A DNA stretch of 64,000 nt from Phycobacter sedimenti. Lineage in GTDB: Bacteria > Pseudomonadota > Alphaproteobacteria > Rhodobacterales > Rhodobacteraceae. Below, in pieces: positions 52,607 to 60,229 of the stretch. A program made the translations under genes and the position numbers. The first letter of the stretch is position 1, and every line of letters starts with the position of its first letter. The notes below the pieces were generated by a model that saw only the letters and a list, made by a program, of their open reading frames with translations, was not told the origin of the DNA and ran no database searches. The DNA lies in contig NZ_JBBVGR010000008.1 of the NCBI RefSeq assembly GCF_038148855.1, positions 1 through 64,000 of the forward strand. Direction: 5' to 3'.

Positions 52607-53536
52607 TCAGAGAGCAGGCTGCTCTGTGAAACCCCGCTCGTTGATCATCGCGATCAGGCTGTCGCAGGACTGTTCCACCGTCTGACCCGAGGTGTCGAGC
52701 TGCGCCAGCGCGCGGCCATAGAGCGCTTCGCGACTGGTCAGGATCGAGCGCAGCTGCTCCATCGCTTCGGGATTTCCCGCCATCGGGCGTTCGTCGCCTT
52801 GTGCGCGCACGCGGGCCATGTGCTCATCCGGGCGGGCCTTGACCCAGATGGTGTGAAAATGGGCCAGAACGTTGGTATAGGTCTCAGGCTCGGCCACGAT
52901 GCCACCCGCGACCGCCAGGATCAGGCTGTCATGGGTGGCGATGATGCGATTGATCGCCTGCGCCTCCAGCTGGCGGTAGCCTTCCTGCCCGTAAAGGGCC
53001 ATCAGTTCCGACACGGGCATGCCGGACTGGCTTTCGATCTCGCTGTTGAGTTCGAGAAAAGGAATACCCAGAACCTTTCCGGCCATGGCGCCAAGGGTGG
53101 ATTTCCCGGCGCCCCGCAGACCTACAAGGCAGACACGTCCTGCGCGCTGGGTTTCGGGGGCTTCGGGGGCCAGCAGGTTCAGGACCGCCTGCTGGGTTGC
53201 GCTGGTGGCGCCGCGATAAAGGTCGGCTACGCGCAGCGCGTCAGATGTCCAGGGATCTTCCTCGCCGATCAGCCATTCGATCCGATGATCCAGTGCTACC
53301 GCCACGCGCTGTAAAAGCCCGATGGAGATATTACCCTCACCGGCCTCCAGCTGGGCCAGGTAGCGGGGCGACACGCCCGAACGATCCGACAAAACCCGGC
53401 GCGGAATGCCTTTGCGTTCGCGCGCCTTGCGTACACGATCACCAACCCGCGCAATCAGCGTGGGCACCGCCTGATCGATTTCGCTGGCGGTCTGAACCGG
53501 GCGGGTCTCGCCCCGGAAGTTGGTGATTTCACTCAT
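52607..53536 (-). CDS. boxR: BoxR: helix-turn-helix regulator with shikimate-kinase-like domain
   Basis: A 309-residue benzoyl-CoA-responsive repressor of the BzdR/BoxR type. XRE helix-turn-helix at about 30-90 (ERKGIPRRVLSDRSGVSPRYLAQLE); the C-terminal half resembles shikimate kinase with Walker A GLRGAGKST (139-147), the effector-binding fold of the family. It regulates the box genes upstream; sites at 53551-53564 and 53626-53639 suggest autoregulation. Last gene of the minus-strand cluster. Confidence 0.92.
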   Translation of the reverse strand: MSEITNFRGETRPVQTASEIDQAVPTLIARVGDRVRKARERKGIPRRVLSDRSGVSPRYLAQLEAGEGNISIGLLQRVAVALDHRIEWLIGEEDPWTSDALRVADLYRGATSATQQAVLNLLAPEAPETQRAGRVCLVGLRGAGKSTLGAMAGKVLGIPFLELNSEIESQSGMPVSELMALYGQEGYRQLEAQAINRIIATHDSLILAVAGGIVAEPETYTNVLAHFHTIWVKARPDEHMARVRAQGDERPMAGNPEAMEQLRSILTSREALYGRALAQLDTSGQTVEQSCDSLIAMINERGFTEQPAL

Positions 53537-53550
53537 TCGATGCCGCTTTA

Positions 53551-53564
53551 TGAAACATAATGCA
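53551..53564. promoter_or_regulatory. Half-matching BoxR site before boxR
   Basis: TGAA-N6-TGCA, one base off the TGCA-N6-TGCA repeat, 15 bases upstream of the boxR ATG. Confidence 0.35.
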
Positions 53565-53625
53565 TAAACCTAAGGCGCTGGCGCATCTGGTTCAAATGAA
53601 AACCCGCAAGGTTCGGGCTTATCCA

Positions 53626-53639
53626 TGCATTATCTTGCG
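53626..53639. promoter_or_regulatory. BoxR operator candidate before boxR
   Basis: TGCA-TTATCT-TGCG: the BzdR-type repeat TGCA-N6-TGCA with one change. The 14-base core ATGCATTATCTTGC recurs at 61906-61919. Confidence 0.6.
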
Positions 53640-53668
53640 GAACCCCTCGTCAGACGCGGAAGCGCCCC

Positions 53669-54127
53669 TTAGGCAGGACGCAACTGCGGCTCGACCACCG
53701 CACGATAATCAGCGGGGGCGGCTTTGGAGGTGAAATCAGTGGGATCGATAAAGACGCAGGTGAAGGTGCCTTCAAAACAGAGGATCCCGTCCTGGCGGGC
53801 ATCCACCCGGAAGGTGATCGATTTGGTCCCCAGCTTGCAGGGCCAGACCTCGCACATCAGACGGTGGCGCGGCGTGACAGGTGAGCGAAAATCGATGCTC
53901 ATGTTCACGAAAGGCGTGCCGGTGCCCCGGTCCAGCTCCATCTGAAACCAGCCGTCGCCATCAAGGTTGTGTTCCCACCAGGCGTCGATCGCCTCCAGCG
54001 CAAAGGCGGGCAGGCGGCCGGTATAGGCGATCTTTGCGGGATCGCAGTCACCCCAGCCGACGCGGATTTCATGCACGAAGGTATCCGGTCCGGAGCCTTC
54101 TCCGGCGGGGGCGATCTGGTCTGTCAT
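53669..54127 (-). CDS. Hotdog-fold acyl-CoA thioesterase of the box cluster
   Basis: A 152-residue 4HBT-type thioesterase from ATG 54127. The catalytic motif WGDCDPAKIAYTGR (Asp27, Asp29; GDCDPA resembles 4-hydroxybenzoyl-CoA thioesterase) and VNMSIDFRSPVTPR are seen. It could release benzoate from benzoyl-CoA to prevent CoA trapping; exact substrate unproven. It precedes boxR and follows boxA (19-bp gap). Confidence 0.82.
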   Translation of the reverse strand: MTDQIAPAGEGSGPDTFVHEIRVGWGDCDPAKIAYTGRLPAFALEAIDAWWEHNLDGDGWFQMELDRGTGTPFVNMSIDFRSPVTPRHRLMCEVWPCKLGTKSITFRVDARQDGILCFEGTFTCVFIDPTDFTSKAAPADYRAVVEPQLRPA

Positions 54128-54146
54128 CTGGGCTTTGTCCTGCGGC

Positions 54147-55349
54147 TCAATAGGTTTCGACGTGGTAGCGTCCATCGGCGCGCATCGTATCGCGCAGATC
54201 GGCCCAGTTCAAACCATTGGCGCGGGCAATATCGCGCAGCGCCTCTTCGACACCTTGCTCCATCGCCTTCAGACCACAGATGTAGATATGGCCCGTGGGG
54301 CTTTGCATCAGGGCGGCGACCCGGTCAGCCTCTTCACGCAGGCGGTCCTGTACGTATTGCTTGGGCGCGTCCTCCTGCCGGGAGAAGGCGAAGAGCTTGC
54401 TCATGAAGGCGTCAGGCACCTTCTTGAGCGGGCCAAAATACGGCAGCTCTCCGGGGCGGCGGGCGCCAAACACCAGTGTCATCTTGCCGGTTTCATGCGG
54501 CGCTTCGCGCAGGCGGCGCATGGTGAAGGCGCGGAACGGTGCCGAACCGGTGCCGGTGCAGACCATCATGATGTCCGCAGCCGGATCCGAGGGCAGCAGG
54601 AAGGTGGCGCCGAAGGGACCGGTCACCTGCACTTCGTCGCCTGCGTTCAGATCGCAGACGTAGTTGGAACACAGTCCCTGTTCCTCACGCTTCACGGTGA
54701 GCGAGATGTTGTGATAGCCGGGCCGTTCCCCATCGCGGGGGCTGGAGACAGAATAGAGCCGGGGCAGATGCGGCTTTCCTTCGGCATCCGTGCCGGGAGG
54801 GATGATGCCAATGCTTTGCCCCTCAAGCACCGGAAAGGGCAGGCCCGCCGGATCCAGGATGATATGGCGCACATCGCTGTCGCTGTCCTTGTCCGTCAGC
54901 CGGTAGTTGCCCTGCACCTTGAGCGTGGCGGGCTTGCCTGGGGTGTACATGTTGATCACGGGCTTGCTGGCGCTGGCCGGGGCAACCGCCTTGCCGCCCG
55001 CACCGGCGTGGGCATCTGCCAGAAGCGCCGCCACGGCGTCGTCGATGGCTTCCTCATCGCCATCTGCGTCACCGCCAGCAATCTCTTCCTGCTCGGGCAG
55101 CTCCATCCATTCGAACTGCTCGTCCACCGTGTAGGGCGTGTTCACCACCCGCCATTCGTCGATCGAGCCGGTGGGGCAGACCGGGATGCAGTCCATGCAG
55201 AAGTTGCATTTCTCGGCGTCGACAACCACGTTCATGTCGTCATGGACGATCGCCTCTTCGGGGCAGGTCATTTCGCAGGTGTAGCAGCGGATGCAGATCT
55301 CAGGATCGATCAGATGCTGTTTCAGCGGTGCGATTGGGGCATGGGTCAT
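54147..55349 (-). CDS. boxA: Benzoyl-CoA 2,3-epoxidase subunit BoxA (reductase)
   Basis: Electron-transfer component: passes electrons from NADPH via FAD and Fe-S clusters to BoxB. The 400 residues have two CxxCxxCxxxC cluster motifs (Cys 19, 22, 25, 29 and 48, 51, 54, 58) and a C-terminal FAD/NAD(P) reductase domain (RLYSVSSPRDGERPGYHNISLTV, MVCTGTGSAPFRAF). Its ATG directly follows the stop of the 57-residue ferredoxin-like gene (TGA then ATG), suggesting coupled translation. Confidence 0.95.
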   Translation of the reverse strand: MTHAPIAPLKQHLIDPEICIRCYTCEMTCPEEAIVHDDMNVVVDAEKCNFCMDCIPVCPTGSIDEWRVVNTPYTVDEQFEWMELPEQEEIAGGDADGDEEAIDDAVAALLADAHAGAGGKAVAPASASKPVINMYTPGKPATLKVQGNYRLTDKDSDSDVRHIILDPAGLPFPVLEGQSIGIIPPGTDAEGKPHLPRLYSVSSPRDGERPGYHNISLTVKREEQGLCSNYVCDLNAGDEVQVTGPFGATFLLPSDPAADIMMVCTGTGSAPFRAFTMRRLREAPHETGKMTLVFGARRPGELPYFGPLKKVPDAFMSKLFAFSRQEDAPKQYVQDRLREEADRVAALMQSPTGHIYICGLKAMEQGVEEALRDIARANGLNWADLRDTMRADGRYHVETY

Positions 55350-55523
55350 TCAGCTTCTCGGTGCTTTCTTGAGGATCGCATCGGGGACGGTCAGCGCATC
55401 GATCAGCGCGCGGCACATGCCGACGCAATCCGAGCAGCCCACGCAGGGCCCTTTGAGGCCATTGATCTGGACCGACAGGCGGTCAGCATTCGGCGTTTCT
55501 GCCGGGGTGCGGTTGATGTCCAT
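55350..55523 (-). CDS. 57-residue single-cluster ferredoxin-like protein between boxB and boxA
   Basis: A small gene of 58 codons from ATG 55523, with strong GGAGGA eight bases upstream, ending in TGA at 55350. It encodes one CxxCxxCxxxC motif at Cys27, Cys30, Cys33 and Cys37 (GPCVGCSDCVGMCRAL), the four-ligand pattern for one [4Fe-4S] cluster, in a 57-residue chain. The usual Pro after the last Cys is Arg. The stop abuts the boxA start. I do not know a named homologue; an extra electron carrier for BoxAB or an iron-sulfur chaperone is inference. Confidence 0.75.
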   Translation of the reverse strand: MDINRTPAETPNADRLSVQINGLKGPCVGCSDCVGMCRALIDALTVPDAILKKAPRS

Positions 55524-55581
55524 TGGGTGATCCTCCGGTCTGGCTGGGGTTGATCCGGCTGGGTGTGCTCCGGTCTGGATG

Positions 55582-55616
55582 CCCGGCGCCTATCGGACAG
55601 TGTGACAGGCGCCGGG
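55582..55616. terminator. Ten-pair hairpin between boxB and the ferredoxin-like gene
   Basis: Perfect stem CCCGGCGCCT / AGGCGCCGGG with a 15-base loop, 33 bases after the boxB stop. No T-run follows, so it is a processing or attenuating hairpin rather than a classic terminator. Confidence 0.6.
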
Positions 55617-55649
55617 AAAGAGAGGGTTAAGCTCTCAGCGGCCTTTGGA

Positions 55650-57101
55650 TCAGGCCATGTGCAGTTTGACGTATTCGAAATCGCCCGGTTTGTTGTCGAT
55701 GCCAACCTTTGGCGGTGCGATCCAGCTGGCGTATTGACCGGGCTCGTAGACCGGCTTCATCAGCGACTGGATGAAATCGCCATCCGCGTGGGTCGGCAGC
55801 CACTCCTGAATGCCCTTGTCGTATTCGGCGCCCGAAACGTGGTTGCCTTCGGGGTCGAAGTTCTTGTTGGCAAAGACGCCGATCTTGCGGTTGAAGGCCT
55901 GGTGGGGCAGCTTCATCTCGAACTCGATCCCGTACTTTTCGATGATCTTGTTCCAGCGGCCCACGCCCCCGGCCGCGTCTTTGACGTAATCGTCGCGCAG
56001 GCGCATATTGATCGCAGTCAGTGCGGGCACTTCGCGTTCGACGATTGTGTCGCCTTCGAGATCCAGCACGTTGTAGGTGTCGTTGGTCAGCTTGTGGTCG
56101 TCCTTGAGGCGCAGCTCCATGTAGCGGCCCTTGATGCCCGCGTTGAAGGCATTGGCGGCGTTGGTGGAGACTTCCTGACCGAACAGATCAAGCGACAGCG
56201 TGTAATGCAGATTCAGCTTTTTCTGGATGGTGGGCAGGTCGATGACGCCCAGATCGCGGATCTTGTTGGTGTCAAAGGGATCGGTGATCCCGGCCTTCTT
56301 CATCGCCTCGCAGGTGGCCTGGATGGTACGGCCGACGCCGGTTTCGCCCACGAACATGTGGTGCGCCTCTTCGGTCAGCATGAAGCGGCAGGTGCGCGAC
56401 AGCGGATCGAAACCGGATTGCGCCAGGCTTTCCAGCTGCATCTTGCCGTCGCGGTCGGTGAAATAGGTGAACATGAAGAACGACAGCCAGTCCGGCGTTT
56501 CCTCGTTGAACGCCCCCAGCATCCGCGGCGCCTCTTCCGAGCCGGAGGAGCGGATCAAAAGATCGTTCGCCTCTTCGCGCCCATCACGGCCAAAGTATTT
56601 CTGCAGCAGATAAACCATCGCCCAAAGGTGGCGACCTTCCTCGACGTTCACCTGGAACAGGTTGCGCATGTCATAGAGCGACGGCGCGGTCAGGCCGAGG
56701 AAGCGCTGCTGTTCGACCGATCCCGGCTCGGTATCGCCCTGGATCACGATCAGGCGCTTCAGCATGTTGCGGTATTCGCCGGGCACTTCCTGCCAGGCGG
56801 GTTCGCCATAGTGTTCGCCCATGGGAATGGTGCGGCCTTCGACCTGCGGGGCCAGCAGCACGCCCCAGCGGTATTCGGGCATCTTCACGTAGTCGAACTT
56901 GGCCCAGCCTTTGGGGTCTACCGAAACAGCCGTGCGCAGGTAGACCATGGATTCCTGAAAGTTCTGCGGGATCAGGTCATTCCACCAGTTGATGTAACCG
57001 GGGTGCCATTTTTCCAGGGCTTTCAGAACCTTCTTGTCGCTGGACAGGCCAACGTTGTTGGGGATCTGGGTGTCGTAGCTGACGTTGATGAGATCTAGCA
57101 T
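55650..57101 (-). CDS. boxB: Benzoyl-CoA 2,3-epoxidase subunit BoxB (oxygenase)
   Basis: Diiron oxygenase that forms the 2,3-epoxide of benzoyl-CoA. The 483 residues match the family length; metal-binding motifs EEGRHLWAM and MLTEEAHHMFVGE are visible (Glu/His ligands). Start GGAGGA upstream of ATG 57101. Closest known: BoxB. Neighbour boxC lies 51 bases upstream on the same strand. Confidence 0.96.
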   Translation of the reverse strand: MLDLINVSYDTQIPNNVGLSSDKKVLKALEKWHPGYINWWNDLIPQNFQESMVYLRTAVSVDPKGWAKFDYVKMPEYRWGVLLAPQVEGRTIPMGEHYGEPAWQEVPGEYRNMLKRLIVIQGDTEPGSVEQQRFLGLTAPSLYDMRNLFQVNVEEGRHLWAMVYLLQKYFGRDGREEANDLLIRSSGSEEAPRMLGAFNEETPDWLSFFMFTYFTDRDGKMQLESLAQSGFDPLSRTCRFMLTEEAHHMFVGETGVGRTIQATCEAMKKAGITDPFDTNKIRDLGVIDLPTIQKKLNLHYTLSLDLFGQEVSTNAANAFNAGIKGRYMELRLKDDHKLTNDTYNVLDLEGDTIVEREVPALTAINMRLRDDYVKDAAGGVGRWNKIIEKYGIEFEMKLPHQAFNRKIGVFANKNFDPEGNHVSGAEYDKGIQEWLPTHADGDFIQSLMKPVYEPGQYASWIAPPKVGIDNKPGDFEYVKLHMA

Positions 57102-57152
57102 TTCGTTCCTCCGTCGTGCGGTGCCGCATTGGCGGGCCGCTGAATTTCCTGA

Positions 57153-58811
57153 TTACACGCGTTCCATGTTGTATTCGCCGCGCTGGCCGGTGCCGTAGCG
57201 CTGCAGGGCACCCTCTGCCCCCACCGCATTGGGGCGCTGGAAGATCCAGTTCTGCCAGGCGGTCAGGCGGCCAAAGATGCGGGTCTCCATGGTCTCGGGT
57301 CCGGCAAAGCGCAGGTTGGCCTCCATGCCGGTCATCGCATCGGGGCTGAAGCTGGCGCGTTCCTCAAGGAAGATACGGACCTCGTCCTCCCAGTCGATAT
57401 CGTCAAAGGCATAGGTGATGAGACCCAGTTCCTCGGCCTGATCGGCCTCGAGCGGCTCACCGATATGATCACGAAGCTCTTCGATCGACTCGGGGGTGCC
57501 AAGGAAGCGGGTCTGCAGGCGGGTCAGGTCGTTGCCCATCGGATAGGTGCCAAAGTTCCCCTCGCTGAGGGTGATGGCGGCCAGCGGGCGATTGTCGCCT
57601 TCGAACTCTTCCAGCATCATGTAGGAGCGGTCGACAGCCCACAGCAGTTCCGCCAGCGGCCCGGCAAAGCAGGAGCCATGCTCGACCACCGCCACCAGGG
57701 ACCGAGAGGTCATGTCGACGCGTTTCAGCAGGCGCTTCCAATAGGCCAGGATCTCGTTGGCCAGCCAGTGATCGCGATTGTTCAGAAGCAGTGCCTCATG
57801 CGCGAGCAGTTTCTCTGCGTCACCTTGGGTCTGGAACACCACGGTGCCGACCTCGCGTTCATTGAGGCGCAGGTGCAGGATGGCGTCATCCAGCTCGCGT
57901 GCCAGGCGCAGCATGTAGGTCTGATCGCCTTCGGCCTGCAGCGCCGCAGTATCTGCCGGGGCGTCCGCATCGGGGCCTTTCAGGGTGATAGTGGCGCGAC
58001 CGCCGTCGCGGTCGATTTCGACCTCGACCAGAGAATAGGTGATGGAATCCTCGCCAAAGCTGCGGGTGATCGGCCCCAGCGTGATGCCGGTCAGCCCGTC
58101 CGGTTTGGCGCTGGCTTCGGCGAACTCTTTGGCGCGCTCGGCCACGGTGTCTGCAAACTTGGAGTTTGGCACAACCTCGTCCACCAGACGCCAGTCGACA
58201 GCGCGCTGGCCTTTCACGCCTTCCTCGATCGAGCAGAAGACATCGGCCAGATCGCGGCGCACCTTGCGTTTGTCCGTCACACGGGTCAGCCCGCCGGTGC
58301 CCGGCAGAACCGCCAGCAGCGGTACCTCGGGCAGAGCCACCGAGGATGTGCTGTCGTTGGTCAGCATGATGTAGTTGCAGGCCAGCGCCAGCTCGTAGCC
58401 GCCACCGGCGCAGGCACCCTGAACGGCGGCGATGTATTTCTGGCCCGAATCCGCCTCGGCGGCCTCGAAGGTGTTGCGGGTTTCGTTGGTGAATTTGCAG
58501 AAGTTCACCTTGTGGGCGTGGCTGGCGCCGCCCAGCATGCGGATGTTGGCGCCGGCGCAGAACACTTTTTCCTTGCCGGACTGCATGACCACCACCTTCA
58601 CCTCGGGGTGTTCAAAGCGCATCCGCTGCACGATGTCGGCCAGTTCGATGTCAACGCCCAGATCGTAAGAGTTGAGTTTCAGCTGGTAGCCGTCGAACAG
58701 CCCGCCGTCCTCGTCCACATCCATATAAAGGTTGGCGATGGGGCCATCGTACTCCACCCGCCAGTGCCGGTATTTCGAAGGGTCGGTCTGAAAATCGATT
58801 GCCTGGGGCAT
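57153..58811 (-). CDS. boxC: 2,3-epoxybenzoyl-CoA dihydrolase BoxC
   Basis: Crotonase-fold enzyme that opens the epoxide ring to 3,4-dehydroadipyl-CoA semialdehyde and formate. The 552 residues contain two crotonase-like halves: oxyanion regions FCAGANIRMLGG and ACAGGGYELALACN in the first. AGGAG precedes ATG 58811. An operator palindrome lies 130 bases upstream. Confidence 0.95.
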   Translation of the reverse strand: MPQAIDFQTDPSKYRHWRVEYDGPIANLYMDVDEDGGLFDGYQLKLNSYDLGVDIELADIVQRMRFEHPEVKVVVMQSGKEKVFCAGANIRMLGGASHAHKVNFCKFTNETRNTFEAAEADSGQKYIAAVQGACAGGGYELALACNYIMLTNDSTSSVALPEVPLLAVLPGTGGLTRVTDKRKVRRDLADVFCSIEEGVKGQRAVDWRLVDEVVPNSKFADTVAERAKEFAEASAKPDGLTGITLGPITRSFGEDSITYSLVEVEIDRDGGRATITLKGPDADAPADTAALQAEGDQTYMLRLARELDDAILHLRLNEREVGTVVFQTQGDAEKLLAHEALLLNNRDHWLANEILAYWKRLLKRVDMTSRSLVAVVEHGSCFAGPLAELLWAVDRSYMMLEEFEGDNRPLAAITLSEGNFGTYPMGNDLTRLQTRFLGTPESIEELRDHIGEPLEADQAEELGLITYAFDDIDWEDEVRIFLEERASFSPDAMTGMEANLRFAGPETMETRIFGRLTAWQNWIFQRPNAVGAEGALQRYGTGQRGEYNMERV

Positions 58812-58875
58812 GTCGCGCTCCTGAGTTCTGTTGGGGTCAACTTACCGCAGCTTTTGAGTGCGGCAAAGAAAAAGA

Positions 58876-58889
58876 TGCATAATAATGCC
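58876..58889. promoter_or_regulatory. BoxR operator candidate before boxC
   Basis: TGCA-TAATAA-TGCC, 65 bases upstream of the boxC start, one base off TGCA-N6-TGCA. Confidence 0.45.
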
Positions 58890-58940
58890 CATCACCAGCG
58901 AGATATTGCAGAATTGTTCACGAATTTATCCGGGGCCCAC

Positions 58941-58972
58941 CCCGAGTAATGCATTATAATGCATTACTCGGG
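58941..58972. promoter_or_regulatory. Perfect 32-bp palindrome holding TGCA-N6-TGCA
   Basis: Each arm is CCCGAGTAATGCATTA and its exact reverse complement, with no spacer. The centre reads TGCA-TTATAA-TGCA (58950-58963). It overlaps the last codons and stop of the DUF309 gene (stop 58954) and lies about 130 bases upstream of boxC. Confidence 0.75.
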
Positions 58973-59409
58973 TGTGCGGTGCCCGATTGGCCAAGCTTCG
59001 AGAGCTGGTTGCGAATCTGCTCTTCCCGCAGGCCTGAGGTGATCCAAAGGCTGGACGGTAGCCCGTCCAACTGCCTTCCACAGATCTCACAGAGCCGCTG
59101 AACCGCGCGCGGGCGCTGCATCCGTCGCTTGAGGCAGGCATTGGCGAGCTGGATCATCCCCTGAACCAGCCGCTTTTCGTCCGAGCCGCCCGGCAGGGCC
59201 ATCCAGACCGCTTCCCAGACCTCATGGGCCTCCCAGAAGTATCCGGTGTCAAAGAATTGCAGCCCCGCACGCCAGGCATCAGACGCGAAAACAGCCCCGC
59301 AGGGCTGTTCAGGTCTGGCCGTTTCACATAGCGCATCGAATGTACCTTCCGGATGCCGGGGTGTCTGGCCCGGGATATGGGCGTGCGGCGGATCCGGAAA
59401 GCGGGCCAT
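58954..59409 (-). CDS. DUF309-family protein in the box cluster
   Basis: A 151-residue protein of unknown function with the DUF309 pattern (FFDTGYFWEAHEVWEAVWM, GMIQLANACLKR). It follows the hydrolase with a one-base gap. Its last residues (HPSNAL) are encoded inside the operator palindrome. Its role in benzoate metabolism is unknown. Confidence 0.8.
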   Translation of the reverse strand: MARFPDPPHAHIPGQTPRHPEGTFDALCETARPEQPCGAVFASDAWRAGLQFFDTGYFWEAHEVWEAVWMALPGGSDEKRLVQGMIQLANACLKRRMQRPRAVQRLCEICGRQLDGLPSSLWITSGLREEQIRNQLSKLGQSGTAHPSNAL

Positions 59410-59410
59410 G

Positions 59411-60229
59411 TCAGGCGGTCTCGACTTCGGCGGCCTCGATCCGGGCCAGACGGCTCGTAAAGTCGGCCACAGCCGCGATCACCTGTTCCGGCTGGTCCTG
59501 ATGCGGGCTGTGCTTGCAGTGATCGAGGATCAGCATATCGCAGGGGCAATAGGTCCGTTCCTCGATCACTTCGACTTGTGCCAGTGTGCCGTATTGATCT
59601 TCGCGGCCCTGGATCGCCAGTACGGGAATGCGCAGATAGTCGATCACATCTGCAACATCCCAGGCGCGGAAGCCGTCATCCAGCCATACATCGTTCCAGC
59701 CTTTGAAGGCACCGTCCGGATCCTTGTGGTATTTCGCAAGTTTTTCCTTCAGATCACCGCTCTCGTAGGCCTCTTTCGCCTTGGCGATTTCAGCCAAACC
59801 ACCCGGTTCGGTGAAGAAATGCGGCGCCATCAGGATCAGACCGCGCACCCGGTGATCAATCACGCTGCCGCCATAGATCGCCGCGATGGTGGCGCCGTCG
59901 CTGTGGCCCAGAAGGACACCATGCTCCAGCCCGATGGCATCAAGCAATTCGGGCAGCACGTCTTTGGCTTCGCGCGTCATGAAGTCGAGCGGGCGGGGCA
60001 GAGCCACGGGATCTGACTGCCCGTATCCCTGGCGCGAATAGACAAAGACGCCCCAGCCGGTCGCCGCAGCCAGTTTTTCAGGGAAGTCTCGCCACAGGGC
60101 GACGCAGCCCAGCCCTTCATGCAACAGAACCAGTGTCGGCGCCTGATCCGGCGCCGGGCCATGGCTTGCATATTCCAGAGTGGCACCACCTGCAGCGATG
60201 GTACCGCTTCGCCCCCATTCAAAAGCCAT
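59411..60229 (-). CDS. Alpha/beta-hydrolase of the box cluster
   Basis: A 272-residue alpha/beta-hydrolase: VLLHEGLGC oxyanion region, nucleophile elbow LLGHSDGATI, a late LDHCKHSPHQDQP with the likely catalytic His, and an Asp in AIQGREDQYG. It may be a lactonase, thioesterase or ring-cleavage hydrolase for the semialdehyde route. Two consecutive ATGs (60232, 60229) are possible; 60229 has better AAGGA spacing. It starts at the overlapping bclA stop. Confidence 0.8.
   Translation of the reverse strand: MAFEWGRSGTIAAGGATLEYASHGPAPDQAPTLVLLHEGLGCVALWRDFPEKLAAATGWGVFVYSRQGYGQSDPVALPRPLDFMTREAKDVLPELLDAIGLEHGVLLGHSDGATIAAIYGGSVIDHRVRGLILMAPHFFTEPGGLAEIAKAKEAYESGDLKEKLAKYHKDPDGAFKGWNDVWLDDGFRAWDVADVIDYLRIPVLAIQGREDQYGTLAQVEVIEERTYCPCDMLILDHCKHSPHQDQPEQVIAAVADFTSRLARIEAAEVETA

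Noticed and set aside
54135..58949. Three long plus-strand frames (472, 511 and 494 codons) opposite boxA, boxB and boxC
   Set aside because: High-GC antisense frames; the translations lack recognisable domains while the minus strand encodes textbook Box proteins.
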